From Ruminococcus_G sp964621905 (GTDB taxonomy: Bacteria; Bacillota; Clostridia; Lachnospirales; Lachnospiraceae), in assembly GCA_964621905.1 (NCBI GenBank), contig CAZUNG010000006.1, positions 62,001 to 126,000 of the forward strand: a DNA stretch of 64,000 bases. Reading direction: 5' to 3'. A model generated the notes under the pieces. The model searched no databases. It had not been told where the DNA came from and worked only from the letters and a program-made list of their open reading frames with translations. Both the position numbers and the translations under genes were made by a program. Positions within the stretch are counted from its first letter, which is position 1; every line of letters begins with the position of its first letter. Below, one piece after another: positions 53,009 through 62,495 of this stretch.

Positions 53009-54022
53009 ATGAAGAAAAAAGTAATTGTATTAATGGTGGCGGCAGTGATGACGGCGGCAATGGCAGGATGCGGGGGCAGCGGAAACGGCAGCTCATCAGG
53101 CAGTGAAGAAGCCTATACGATCGGAATCTCACAGTTTGCAGAACATGGATCTCTTGACAACTGCAGGGAAGGTTTTCTGGAAGGGTTAAAAGAAGCGGGT
53201 ATTGAAGAAGACAAAAATCTGGAAGTGCTCTATGACAATGCACAGGCGGATACTGGAACTGCCAGTACGATTGCCAATAATTATGTATCAAAGAAAGTGG
53301 ATATGATCTGTGCGATTGCGACTCCAAGTGCAGGAAGTGCATACAATGCGTGTATGAATTCTGATATTCCTGTTATTTATACGGCTGTCTCTGACCCGGT
53401 GGAGGCCGGGCTGGCAGATGAGGAAGGAAATTCTGTTGGAAGTATTACAGGAACCTCAGATGCACTGCCCGTATCCGAACAATTGCAGATGATCCGGGAG
53501 CTGATGCCGGATGCAAAAAAAATCGGAATTATTTATACGACAAGCGAAGCAAATTCTGTAAGTACGATTGCAGAATACAAGGAGCTTGCGGGGGACTACG
53601 GATTTGAAATCATTGAGACGGGAATCAGTGCGCTGGCAGATGTAGATCTTGCTGCGGCAGATATGGTTAAAAAAGTAGACTGTATAACAAACCTTACGGA
53701 TAATACGGTAGTACAGGGATTGCAGACAGTACTTTCCTATGCAAACGAGGCTAAGATACCGGTTTTTGGAAGTGAAATCGAACAGGTAAAAAATGGATGT
53801 ATGGCATCCATGGGAATCGATTATATTGCACTTGGCAAACAGACCGGAGAGATGGCTGCAAAAGTTTTGAAAGGTGAAGCCAAGGCAGAAGAGATGAAGT
53901 ATGAAATCTGTTCCGGTGCGGAATTCTATGTGAATACCGCTGTGGCAGAGAACATAGGATTCCAGCTGGATGATACAAAAGTAAAAGAAGCGGCAGAAGT
54001 TTTTGACAGCATCGCAGAATAA
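53009..54022 (+). CDS. trpX: TrpX-like ABC transporter substrate-binding lipoprotein
   Basis: A 337-residue lipoprotein: signal with lipobox AMAGC, then a periplasmic-binding-type fold of the ABC_sub_bind/COG2984 group (ISQFAEHGSLDNCREGFLEG, IATPSAGSAYNACMNSDIPV, KKIGIIYTTSEANS). This is the family of streptococcal TrpX and the related YtmK-like proteins. AAGGAG lies 7 bases ahead of ATG 53009 (an ATG also begins at 53006). The tryptophan T-box upstream supports tryptophan or a precursor as ligand. The operon continues with a permease and an ATPase gene. Confidence 0.88.
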   Translation: MKKKVIVLMVAAVMTAAMAGCGGSGNGSSSGSEEAYTIGISQFAEHGSLDNCREGFLEGLKEAGIEEDKNLEVLYDNAQADTGTASTIANNYVSKKVDMICAIATPSAGSAYNACMNSDIPVIYTAVSDPVEAGLADEEGNSVGSITGTSDALPVSEQLQMIRELMPDAKKIGIIYTTSEANSVSTIAEYKELAGDYGFEIIETGISALADVDLAAADMVKKVDCITNLTDNTVVQGLQTVLSYANEAKIPVFGSEIEQVKNGCMASMGIDYIALGKQTGEMAAKVLKGEAKAEEMKYEICSGAEFYVNTAVAENIGFQLDDTKVKEAAEVFDSIAE

Positions 54023-54047
54023 ATGAAAACAGAAATGAGGGAGTATC

Positions 54048-54941
54048 GTGACATTACTGATTAGTGTATTGGAGCAGGGCATGATATACGGTATTATGGC
54101 CCTTGGGGTATACATCACATATAAAATTCTGGATTTTCCGGATCTGACCGTGGACGGAAGTTTTCCCATGGGGGTGGCTGTGACGGCGGTTTTGATCAGC
54201 AAGGGTGTAAATCCTCTGCTGACGCTGCCGGTATCCCTGCTGGCAGGGGCGCTGATTGGTGTTCTCACCGGACTCATCCATGTGAAGCTGAAGGTGCGGG
54301 ATCTGCTGTCCGGAATCATCATGATGACGGCACTGTACACGGTTAACCTGAGAATCGCGGGGGGCAAGGCAAATCTTCCGATTTATAACAGCGAGACAAT
54401 TTTTGATAACCAGATTGTAAATGGTATTTTTACAGGCGGTCTGGCCCCTTATAAAACAGTGATTATTATTTTCATCATCACACTGATAGCAAAATATGCA
54501 CTGGACTGGTACATGAGTACGAAGTCAGGATTCTTGCTGCGGGCGGTTGGGGATAATCCTACCATCATTACTTCGCTGGGGGTTGATCAAGGGACCGTTA
54601 AGATTGTCGGGCTTGCGGTTTCCAATGCGCTGGTGTCGCTGGGCGGATGCATCTATGCACAGCAGCAGCGTTACTTTGATGTCTCGATGGGGACCGGAAC
54701 GGTAGTGATCGGGCTTGCCAGTGTAATTATCGGGACGAGTTTGTTTAAAAAGGTGACGCTGCTGCGGGTGACTTCAAGTGTAATCATTGGGTCGATTCTC
54801 TATAAAGCGTGTGTTGCGCTTGCCATCAGCAGAGGATTTGCGGCGAGTGATCTGAAATTTATAACGGCCGTGCTGTTTCTGATTATTTTAGTTTTGGGAA
54901 TGGAGCGCAAAAGGAAGGTGAAGGCGGATGCTGCAGCTTAA
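54048..54941 (+). CDS. trpY: TrpY-like ABC transporter permease
   Basis: A 297-residue permease of the COG4120 group with eight or nine helices, related to branched-chain amino acid permeases. The N-terminal LEQGMIYGIMALGVYITYKI and DLTVDGSFPMGVAVTAVL are typical. The start is GTG at 54048, preceded by AATGAGGGAG, 25 bases after trpX. Its last codons overlap the ATPase gene by 14 bases, so expression of the subunits is coupled. It forms the membrane channel of the tryptophan-type importer. Confidence 0.88.
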   Translation: MTLLISVLEQGMIYGIMALGVYITYKILDFPDLTVDGSFPMGVAVTAVLISKGVNPLLTLPVSLLAGALIGVLTGLIHVKLKVRDLLSGIIMMTALYTVNLRIAGGKANLPIYNSETIFDNQIVNGIFTGGLAPYKTVIIIFIITLIAKYALDWYMSTKSGFLLRAVGDNPTIITSLGVDQGTVKIVGLAVSNALVSLGGCIYAQQQRYFDVSMGTGTVVIGLASVIIGTSLFKKVTLLRVTSSVIIGSILYKACVALAISRGFAASDLKFITAVLFLIILVLGMERKRKVKADAAA

Positions 54942-55701
54942 GAATATACACAAGTATTTTAATCCGGGTTCTGTCAATGAGATGTGCCTGTTTAATGGAT
55001 ATGATCTGACCATAAAAGAAGGAGAATTTGTCTCTGTGGTGGGAAGCAATGGATCCGGGAAAACATCCATGCTGAATATCATCTGCGGCAGTATCGATGT
55101 GGACCGGGGACACGTGATCATGAATGGCGAGGACATTACAAATCAAAAAGAGTATACGCGCCTGCGCAGCATCGGAAGGGTCTATCAAAATCCGGCAAAA
55201 GGAACGTGCCCGAGTATGACAATCCTGGAAAATATGTCGATTGCAGACAACAAAGGGAAACGGTATGGTCTGGGAGGCGGCCTGAACAGGAAGCAAAAAG
55301 ACCGTTATGGGGAGATGCTCCGTCCGCTGAATCTGGGGCTGGAAAACAAACTGGACACCAAGGTCGGAGCGCTCTCCGGAGGCCAGCGGCAGGCACTTTC
55401 TCTTCTTATGTCAACCATGACGCCCATTGAGTTTTTGATTCTGGATGAGCATACGGCGGCGCTTGATCCAAAGACAGCGGAAATCATCATGGAACTGACA
55501 AATCAGATCGTCAGAGAAAAAAAGCTGACGACCATTATGGTCACACACAATCTCCGGTATGCAGTTGAGTACGGAAACAGGCTGATTATGATGCATCAGG
55601 GAGAAAATATCATTGATGTTTCCGGGACCGCAAGAAACGACATAAAAATCGATGAGATTTTGGGCAAATTTAACGAAATCAGCATTGAATGCGGCAATTA
55701 A
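54928..55701 (+). CDS. trpZ: TrpZ-like ABC transporter ATP-binding protein
   Basis: A 257-residue ATPase of the COG1101 group. Walker A is GSNGSGKTS (residues 39-47), the ABC signature is LSGGQRQALS and Walker B is LILDEHTAAL, where His replaces the usual Pro after DE. It energises uptake through the TrpY-like permease encoded just upstream with a 14-base overlap. The last gene of the T-box operon; the next gene has its own spacing of 95 bases. Confidence 0.9.
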   Translation: MLQLKNIHKYFNPGSVNEMCLFNGYDLTIKEGEFVSVVGSNGSGKTSMLNIICGSIDVDRGHVIMNGEDITNQKEYTRLRSIGRVYQNPAKGTCPSMTILENMSIADNKGKRYGLGGGLNRKQKDRYGEMLRPLNLGLENKLDTKVGALSGGQRQALSLLMSTMTPIEFLILDEHTAALDPKTAEIIMELTNQIVREKKLTTIMVTHNLRYAVEYGNRLIMMHQGENIIDVSGTARNDIKIDEILGKFNEISIECGN

Positions 55702-55796
55702 TTTTTTGTAAAAAGCTTTGCATTTAGCGGGATTGTGGTATATAATATGGCTAAGCAAGATAAATAACAGATTGGGTTTAGAAAGGAGTAATCATC

Positions 55797-56030
55797 ATGA
55801 AAATTAAGAATATCAATGATGTTGACAAATTTTTTGAAGTGGTAGACAGCTGCAAAGGAAAAGTAGAACTGGTAACAGGAGAAGGCGACAGACTGAACCT
55901 GAAATCAAAACTTTGCCAGTACGTATCTCTGGCTAATATTTTTTCCGGCGGAGAGATTCCTGAGCTGGAGATTATTGCTTCTGAGAAAGAAGATATCGAT
56001 AAACTGTTTAACTTTATGATTAATGGTTAA
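55797..56030 (+). CDS. Small HPr-like protein
   Basis: A 77-residue protein whose C-terminal half (LNLKSKLCQYVSLANIF, then DIDKLFNFM) follows the HPr fold pattern. The phosphorylatable His of PTS HPr is not visible, so it is unlikely to be a classic phosphocarrier. Small proteins of this kind are common in Lachnospiraceae and are often misnamed. It is preceded by GAAAGGAGTAATC. It lies between the Trp transporter and the metallochaperone genes. Confidence 0.65.
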   Translation: MKIKNINDVDKFFEVVDSCKGKVELVTGEGDRLNLKSKLCQYVSLANIFSGGEIPELEIIASEKEDIDKLFNFMING

Positions 56031-56132
56031 TGATTTGATTAAGTAAGGTAAGGGGGGCTGTTGTATGACAGCCTCTTTCTTTTGCTTATCATAGATTTTA
56101 GTAAATATATCAGAGAGAGGACGGAAAAAGAC

Positions 56133-57281
56133 ATGACAAAAGTAGATATTATTTCCGGATTTCTGGGAGCCGGAAAGACAACACTGATCAAACAGCTGCT
56201 TACAGATGCACTGGGGGATGAGCAGGTAGTGCTGATTGAAAATGAGTTCGGGGAGATCGGCATTGACGGAGGATTTTTAAAAGATGCAGGCATCGAGATA
56301 CGAGAGATGAATTCCGGATGTATCTGCTGCTCGCTTGTAGGAGACTTTGGGTCCTCTTTAAAAGAAGTTATTGAAAAATATCACCCGGACCGCATTGTGA
56401 TCGAGCCGTCAGGAGTCGGACTGCTCTCCGATGTCATGAAAGCCGTGGAAAAGGTGGAAAAAGAGTGCGATATCTGCCTGAACAGTCATATTACGGTGGC
56501 AGATGTGAATAAGTGTAAAATGTACCTGCGCAATTTCGGTGAATTTTATGAAAATCAGGTTGCATATGCCGGGACTGTAATTTTGAGCAGGACAGATAAA
56601 GCTTCTGCTGATAAAATAAAAAAGGCAGTGGACTCTATCCGGGCAATTAATGGCCATGCACATATCATTACCACACCAATCACACAGCTTGGCGGGAAAA
56701 AGGTGTTGGAAGTGATAGAAGATGATGTGACAAAACTGGAAGAAGAGATTCATCACCATCATGATCATGAGGAGTCATGCAGCTGCGGACATGACCATGA
56801 GCATCATCACGAACACGGTGAAACGTGCAGCTGCGGACATGATCATGAGCATCATCACGAACACGGTGAAACGTGCAGCTGCGGACATGACCATGAGCAT
56901 CATCACGAACACGGTGAAACGTGCAGCTGCGGACATGATCATGAGCATCATCACGAACACGGCGAAACGTGCAGCTGCGGTCACGACCACCACCATGATG
57001 CAGACGAAGTATTCACAAGCTGGGGAACAGAGACAGCCAGAACGTATGAAAAGGACGAGATTGACAAAATCTTGAAGGCACTTTCTGACGGAGAGGAATA
57101 TGGAATTGTGCTGCGGGCCAAAGGGATGGTGCCTGATGAAGCCGGAACGTGGCATTATTTTGATATGGTTCCGGAAGAATATGAGATTCGGACGGGAAGT
57201 CCCGAATTTACGGGAAGACTGTGTGTGATAGGATCGAAACTCAACGAGACAAAATTGAAAGAGCTGTTCGCGCTTTCATGA
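56133..57281 (+). CDS. COG0523 (CobW/YjiA-like) metallochaperone GTPase with His-rich repeats
   Basis: A 382-residue G3E GTPase thought to deliver metal ions, often zinc. Walker A is SGFLGAGKTT (residues 8-17), the metal-site motif GCICC is at 62-66, and a C-terminal CobW_C domain follows. Between them, at about residues 208-290, lies a His/Glu/Cys-rich insert made of repeats CSCGHDHEHHHEHGET, coded by four 48-bp units and a partial fifth. That is much longer than usual. The start at 56133 is chosen as the first codon of the family's N-terminus. The next gene encodes a divergent member of the same family. Confidence 0.9.
   Translation: MTKVDIISGFLGAGKTTLIKQLLTDALGDEQVVLIENEFGEIGIDGGFLKDAGIEIREMNSGCICCSLVGDFGSSLKEVIEKYHPDRIVIEPSGVGLLSDVMKAVEKVEKECDICLNSHITVADVNKCKMYLRNFGEFYENQVAYAGTVILSRTDKASADKIKKAVDSIRAINGHAHIITTPITQLGGKKVLEVIEDDVTKLEEEIHHHHDHEESCSCGHDHEHHHEHGETCSCGHDHEHHHEHGETCSCGHDHEHHHEHGETCSCGHDHEHHHEHGETCSCGHDHHHDADEVFTSWGTETARTYEKDEIDKILKALSDGEEYGIVLRAKGMVPDEAGTWHYFDMVPEEYEIRTGSPEFTGRLCVIGSKLNETKLKELFALS
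56778..56999 (+). repeat. 48-bp coding tandem repeats (His-rich metal-binding region)
   Basis: Units begin at 56778, 56826, 56874 and 56922, with a partial one from 56970. The first Asp codon alternates GAC, GAT, GAC, GAT, so the array probably grew by doubling a 96-bp pair. Confidence 0.9.
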
Positions 57282-57303
57282 GAACAGGTGGTGTGAAAAA
57301 ACG

Positions 57304-58263
57304 ATGGCGTATGAAGATATTGAGGTTCCGGTCTATCTTGTGACTGGCTTTTTGGAGAGCGGAAAAACAACATTTCTGGATGGAACGATCCATCAGAATT
57401 ATTTTAAGATACCAGAGACGACGCTTCTGATTCTGTGTGAAGAAGGAGAAATAGAGTACGATGAAGAAGAACTGAAAAAGCGACAGAGAACCGTAATAGA
57501 GATTATAGAAGAAGCAGAGGATTTCACGGAAGACACGCTTCGTTATCTGGCCAAAAAACATGAGCCGGAGCGTGTACTTTTAGAGTTTAATCCACTCTGG
57601 TCCGTGACGAAGCTGATGCAGATGGAGCTTCCCAAGGGCTGGGGAATCATTCAGCATATTGTGACGGTAGATGCCAGCTGCTTTGAGATTTATATGAAAA
57701 ATCTGAAATCCCTTTTTGTGGAGATGGTGAAAGGCGCTGAGCTTGTTTTGTTTAACCGGTGTAATAAAGAACAGCCGCTGGCATCCTTCAGGCGCAGTGT
57801 CAAAGTGGTCAATCCTTCGGCGGAGATTATCTTTGAAAATGAAGACCGGGAAGTGGAAGATATCTTCGAGAACAGTATGCCGTTCGATCTGGATGCAGAT
57901 GTCATCGACATCATGGAGGAAGATTACGGGATCTGGTATGTGGATATGATGGATAACCCGGAAGATTATGAAGGGAAAACGGTCCGTTTTAAGGGGATGG
58001 TGTTAAAAAGCGAGGATCTTGACGCGCAGTTTTTTGTTCCGGGACGGATGGCAATGACGTGCTGTGCCGATGATACCAGTTTTATCGGGTACGTGTGCAA
58101 ATACCAGGATGCCCCCTCGCTTGAGATGGGGAGCTGGGTTTTAGTTACCGCGTCCATTCACAGAGAGTATATGCAGGTCTATCACGACAAAGGACCTGTG
58201 CTTTATGCAAAAGAAATCAGACCGGCAGAAAAGCCAGTGGAAGAACTGGTTTATTTTAATTGA
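57304..58263 (+). CDS. Divergent COG0523 GTPase fused to a TIGR03943-like domain
   Basis: A 319-residue protein. Residues 1 to about 190 are a CobW-like GTPase with Walker A GFLESGKTTF; the metal motif GCICC is absent, replaced by LCEEGEIEYDEEE, and the guanine-binding position reads LFNRCNKE instead of a plain NKxD. Residues from about 195 (YEGKTVRFKGMV, MAMTCCADD) match the C-terminal part of TIGR03943/YcgQ-type proteins. This combination is linked to zinc handling. It starts 22 bases after the previous gene and precedes pth. Confidence 0.78.
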   Translation: MAYEDIEVPVYLVTGFLESGKTTFLDGTIHQNYFKIPETTLLILCEEGEIEYDEEELKKRQRTVIEIIEEAEDFTEDTLRYLAKKHEPERVLLEFNPLWSVTKLMQMELPKGWGIIQHIVTVDASCFEIYMKNLKSLFVEMVKGAELVLFNRCNKEQPLASFRRSVKVVNPSAEIIFENEDREVEDIFENSMPFDLDADVIDIMEEDYGIWYVDMMDNPEDYEGKTVRFKGMVLKSEDLDAQFFVPGRMAMTCCADDTSFIGYVCKYQDAPSLEMGSWVLVTASIHREYMQVYHDKGPVLYAKEIRPAEKPVEELVYFN

Positions 58264-58282
58264 TAAGGCGAGGAGAACTACC

Positions 58283-58867
58283 ATGTATATAATTGTAGGT
58301 CTTGGAAATCCTACCAGGCAGTATGAACACACCCGCCATAATGTGGGATTTGACGCTGTGGACTATCTGATCGATGCCTACCGGATTCCTTATTCCGGCG
58401 TCAAACATAAGGCAATGTACGGCAAAGGTATGATTGGCTCGCAGAAGGTGATTGTGGCAAAACCGATAACGTATATGAATTTAAGCGGAGAAGCAGTTCG
58501 GGAGCTGACTGATTATTATAAAGTGGATCCGGAGCATGAATTGATTGTCCTTTATGACGACATCAGCCTGTCACCCGGTCAGATCCGTATCAGAAAAAAA
58601 GGAAGTGCAGGAGGGCATAACGGGATCAAAAATATCATTGCCCAGCTTGGAACACAGAATTTTCTGCGGATTAAGATCGGGGTCGGTGAAAAACCAAAAG
58701 GCTGGGATCTTGCGCAGTATGTGCTTGGTCATTTTCCGGATGATGAACGAAAAATGGTCGATGAAGCGATTGAACGGACTGCGAAAGCGGTGGAACTGCT
58801 TCTTCAGGATGAGGTTGATAAAGCTATGAATGAGTATAACTGTATAAAACAGACAGTAAAGGAATAG
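58283..58867 (+). CDS. pth: Peptidyl-tRNA hydrolase
   Basis: A 194-residue enzyme that releases peptides from stalled peptidyl-tRNA. The start GLGNPTRQYEHTRHNVGFD has the catalytic His19 and the conserved Asn9, and LYDDISLSPGQIRIRKKGSA holds the conserved Asp. Length is normal. The ATG at 58283 follows AGGAGAAC; 20 bases separate it from the previous stop. The mfd gene begins 2 bases after its stop, the usual pth-mfd pairing of Firmicutes. Confidence 0.96.
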   Translation: MYIIVGLGNPTRQYEHTRHNVGFDAVDYLIDAYRIPYSGVKHKAMYGKGMIGSQKVIVAKPITYMNLSGEAVRELTDYYKVDPEHELIVLYDDISLSPGQIRIRKKGSAGGHNGIKNIIAQLGTQNFLRIKIGVGEKPKGWDLAQYVLGHFPDDERKMVDEAIERTAKAVELLLQDEVDKAMNEYNCIKQTVKE

Positions 58868-58869
58868 AG

Positions 58870-61800
58870 ATGGAAGCATTGCTAAAACCGCTGGAGGAAT
58901 TGGCGGAGTTTCAGGGGATCGCGGACAGTCTGAAAAAAAAGAAAGCAGGAGTGCGGCAGATAACAGGGTGTATCGAATCCCAGAAGGCACATATTGTACA
59001 GGGACTTGGGCAGTTGTACGGCCGCAGGCTGGTCATTGCAGAAAATGATATCAAAGCAAAAGAATTGTATGAGGACCTGAAGTTTTATGAGCCAAAAGCG
59101 CTGTGGTATCCTGCAAAGGATTTGATTTTTTTTCAGGCAGATATTCACGGAAACCTGCTGACAAAACAGCGTATGCAGGTCATCAAGGCGCTTCTTGAAG
59201 AGGAAGAAGTAACAATTGTGACCAGTATGCCAGGCTGTATGGATTATCTGCTGCCTCTTTCGGTGATTGAGAAACGGATACTGGTTTTTCGCAATGACAG
59301 TGCGATAGATGTGGAACAATTAAAAAGGCAGCTCGTGTTTATGGGATATGAGAGGAGTGCACAGGTGGAGACATCCGGGCAGTTCTCTGTTCGTGGTGGT
59401 ATCATCGATGTATTTCCGCTGACAGAGGAAAATCCATGGCGAATCGAATTGTGGGGAGATGAGATTGATTCCATCAGAAGCTTTGATGCCGCGAGTCAGC
59501 GGTCTATCGAAAACCTGGAAGAAATCCGGCTTTATCCGGCGTCGGAAATGGTGTTGTCTGCAGAAGGTGTGGAGGAAGGAATAAAGGAGATCAAAAAAGA
59601 GGCCTCCTCTCTGATAAAACGCCTCCGCAAAGATATGAAAACGGAGGAAGCGGCCAGACTTTCCGCGGGCGTCGAAGAAATTTGCGAGAAGGTAAATGAG
59701 TTGTATGATATATCCGGCGCTGAAAATTATCTGCATTATTTTTACAAGGATACTGTTTGCTTTTTGGACTATTTTGATAGGGAAAACACACTGTTTTGTG
59801 TCGATGAGCCTAATCGTGTTGTGGAAAATGCAAATGCGGTCGAGGAAGAATTTCGCCAGAGTATGGCAAACAGGCTGGAAAAAGGATATGTGCTTCCGGG
59901 ACAGGTAGAACTGCTGAAGTCATGTCAAAGTGTCATCGGTATGCTGAATCTCTGTAAGTGTATTACGCTGGCCTCCATTGAGCCCAGAAAAGGTGAGTGG
60001 GATGTTGTAGAAAAGTATCAGCTTACGGCAAAGTCGGTCAATTCCTATAACAACAGTTTTGAATTGCTGGTCAAAGATCTGGCCGGGTGGAAACGCGGAG
60101 GCTACCGCGTGATTCTGTTGTGCGGGTCGAGGACCCGTGCGCAGCGCCTGGCGCAGGATCTTTTGAATGAGGGATTGAGCAGCTTTTACGGGGAGGATCT
60201 GAACCGTCTGGTACAGCCGGGCGAGATCATGGTCACCTACGGTCATGCCCACCGGGGATTTTTGTATCCCATGATCAAGTTTGTGATCATTGCCGAGACA
60301 GATATCTTTGGAAAAGAGAAAAAGAAACGGAAACGAAAAGCTGAGTACAGCGGGAAGAAAATCAACAGTTTTACAGAGCTTTCAGTCGGAGATTATGTTG
60401 TCCACGAAAATCACGGACTTGGTGTCTACTGTGGAATCGAAAAGGTAGAGATTGATAAAGTCATGAAAGATTATATCAAGATCGAATATGCGGGAAAAAG
60501 TAATCTCTATATTCTTGCGACGCAGCTGGATATGCTGCAAAAGTACGCCGGAGCGGATGCCAAGAAGCCAAAACTCAATAAACTGGGCGGACAGGAATGG
60601 AATAAAACAAAAACGCGGGTGCGGGGCGCGGTAAAAAATATCGCGAAGGATCTGGTTGCGCTTTATGCAGCGAGACAGGAGAAGGATGGATATGCGTACG
60701 GAGCCGATACGGTATGGCAGCGGGAATTTGAAGAAATGTTTCCGTTTGAGGAGACAGAAGATCAGCTGATTGCCATAGAAGCCACAAAGCAGGATATGGA
60801 GAGTAAAAAGATCATGGATCGTCTGATCTGCGGAGACGTGGGATACGGCAAGACAGAGATTGCCATTCGTGCTGCTTTTAAAGCCATCCAGGAAGGGAAA
60901 CAGGTTGTCTATCTGGTGCCCACAACCATACTGGCACAACAGCATTATAACACCTTCCTGCAGAGAATGAAGGATTTCCCGGTACGTGTGGATCTGCTGT
61001 GCAGGTTCAGAACTTCGGCTGAGCAGAAAAAAACAGTACAGGATCTGAAAAAAGGATGGGTGGACATCGTCATTGGAACACACCGTGTGCTGTCCGCAGA
61101 TGTACAGTATAAGGATCTGGGCTTGCTGATCATCGATGAAGAACAGCGCTTTGGCGTCACGCACAAAGAAAAAATTAAAAAACTGAAACAAAACGTAGAC
61201 GTACTGACATTGACGGCAACACCGATCCCGCGGACACTTCATATGAGTCTGATCGGGATTCGGGATATGAGCGTGCTGGAAGAACCTCCGATGGACCGGA
61301 TGCCGATTCAGACGTATGTGATGGAATATAATGATGAGATGGTCCGGGAGGCGGTCAGCAGGGAGATGGCCCGAGGGGGACAGGTGTACTACGTATATAA
61401 CCGTGTGCGGACGATCGCTGATGTTACAGGGCGAATTGCGAAGCTGGTGCCGGAGGCAAACGTGGCGTTTGCCCATGGGCAGATGAATGAACGTGAACTG
61501 GAAAAAATCATGTACGGATTTATCAGCGGAGAGATCGATGTACTTGTCTCAACCACGATCATCGAAACTGGCCTTGATATTTCCAATGTTAATACCATGA
61601 TCATTCACGATGCCGATCAGCTTGGATTGTCACAGCTGTATCAGCTGAGAGGACGGGTTGGACGCTCCAGCCGTACAGCGTATGCTTTTCTCATGTATAA
61701 AAGAGATAAAGTGCTCAAAGAGATTGCGGAAAAACGTCTTCATGCAATACGGGAATTTACAGAGCTTGGAAGCGGCTTTAAGATTGCCATGCGGGATCTT

Positions 61801-62397
61801 GAGATAAGAGGCGCCGGAAATCTTCTCGGCGCAGAGCAGCATGGACATATGGAGGCGGTTGGTTATGATTTATATTGCAAAATGCTCAATGAAGCTGTGA
61901 AAGAGGAAAAAGGCATACCGCAGCAGGAAGACTTTGAAACAACCATCGATATGAATATTGACGCCTTCATTCCGGAAAAATATATTATGAATGAAGTTCA
62001 GAAGCTTGATATTTATAAAAGAATCGCAGGCATTGGGTCTGAGGATGAGTATGAAGATATTCTGGAGGAACTCATGGATCGTTTTGGAGAACCGCCGAAA
62101 AGTGTGCAGAATCTTCTCGCGATCGCCAACATGAAAGCGCTTGCACACCGGGCATACGTTGTCGAAGTAAAGCAGCGGGGAGATGAAGTTAAGTTAACCA
62201 TGCATGAACGAGCAAAGCTGAACCCTGCTGGGATTCCCAGACTGCTGGAACAGTTTAAGGGAGAAGTCACTTTTAAGGTTGATAATAACCCGTATTTTAT
62301 CTACCGGCCGGCAAAACGAAGGGCAAAAGAGATCCTGCCGATGATGGAATATGCAGAAGAATTGCTGCGTGAAATATTGAGTTTTTCAGAAACATAA
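58870..62397 (+). CDS. mfd: Transcription-repair coupling factor
   Basis: A 1175-residue DNA translocase that removes stalled RNA polymerase and recruits UvrA at lesions. The N-terminus resembles UvrB (about 1-350). A CarD-like RNA polymerase-binding domain with FTELSVGDYVVHENHGLGVY lies at about 495. The helicase core has GDVGYGKTE (about 655) and DEEQRFGV, then LTATPIPRTL and the second RecA domain with GRVGRSSR, and a C-terminal TRCF domain. All expected parts are present at normal length. It follows pth by 2 bases. A promoter for the next gene overlaps its 3' end. Confidence 0.96.
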   Translation: MEALLKPLEELAEFQGIADSLKKKKAGVRQITGCIESQKAHIVQGLGQLYGRRLVIAENDIKAKELYEDLKFYEPKALWYPAKDLIFFQADIHGNLLTKQRMQVIKALLEEEEVTIVTSMPGCMDYLLPLSVIEKRILVFRNDSAIDVEQLKRQLVFMGYERSAQVETSGQFSVRGGIIDVFPLTEENPWRIELWGDEIDSIRSFDAASQRSIENLEEIRLYPASEMVLSAEGVEEGIKEIKKEASSLIKRLRKDMKTEEAARLSAGVEEICEKVNELYDISGAENYLHYFYKDTVCFLDYFDRENTLFCVDEPNRVVENANAVEEEFRQSMANRLEKGYVLPGQVELLKSCQSVIGMLNLCKCITLASIEPRKGEWDVVEKYQLTAKSVNSYNNSFELLVKDLAGWKRGGYRVILLCGSRTRAQRLAQDLLNEGLSSFYGEDLNRLVQPGEIMVTYGHAHRGFLYPMIKFVIIAETDIFGKEKKKRKRKAEYSGKKINSFTELSVGDYVVHENHGLGVYCGIEKVEIDKVMKDYIKIEYAGKSNLYILATQLDMLQKYAGADAKKPKLNKLGGQEWNKTKTRVRGAVKNIAKDLVALYAARQEKDGYAYGADTVWQREFEEMFPFEETEDQLIAIEATKQDMESKKIMDRLICGDVGYGKTEIAIRAAFKAIQEGKQVVYLVPTTILAQQHYNTFLQRMKDFPVRVDLLCRFRTSAEQKKTVQDLKKGWVDIVIGTHRVLSADVQYKDLGLLIIDEEQRFGVTHKEKIKKLKQNVDVLTLTATPIPRTLHMSLIGIRDMSVLEEPPMDRMPIQTYVMEYNDEMVREAVSREMARGGQVYYVYNRVRTIADVTGRIAKLVPEANVAFAHGQMNERELEKIMYGFISGEIDVLVSTTIIETGLDISNVNTMIIHDADQLGLSQLYQLRGRVGRSSRTAYAFLMYKRDKVLKEIAEKRLHAIREFTELGSGFKIAMRDLEIRGAGNLLGAEQHGHMEAVGYDLYCKMLNEAVKEEKGIPQQEDFETTIDMNIDAFIPEKYIMNEVQKLDIYKRIAGIGSEDEYEDILEELMDRFGEPPKSVQNLLAIANMKALAHRAYVVEVKQRGDEVKLTMHERAKLNPAGIPRLLEQFKGEVTFKVDNNPYFIYRPAKRRAKEILPMMEYAEELLREILSFSET

Positions 62398-62405
62398 GGT
62401 ATAAT
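62377..62405 (+). promoter_or_regulatory. Promoter for the PrsA-like gene inside the end of mfd
   Basis: TTGAGT (62377-62382), 17 bases, TATAAT (62400-62405). It lies across the mfd stop, giving the foldase gene its own promoter. Confidence 0.65.
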
Positions 62406-62495
62406 AGGAACACTTGGCAAAGCAGGAATTTAGTATCCATGATATCATACGGAAAGTCGATAATGATTTCATACATGAAAGCACAGGAGGAAGAA

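Noticed and set aside
56761..57155. Long open frames on both strands over the His-rich repeats
   Set aside because: They are by-products of a repeat length divisible by three; only the frame of the metallochaperone has family domains on both sides.
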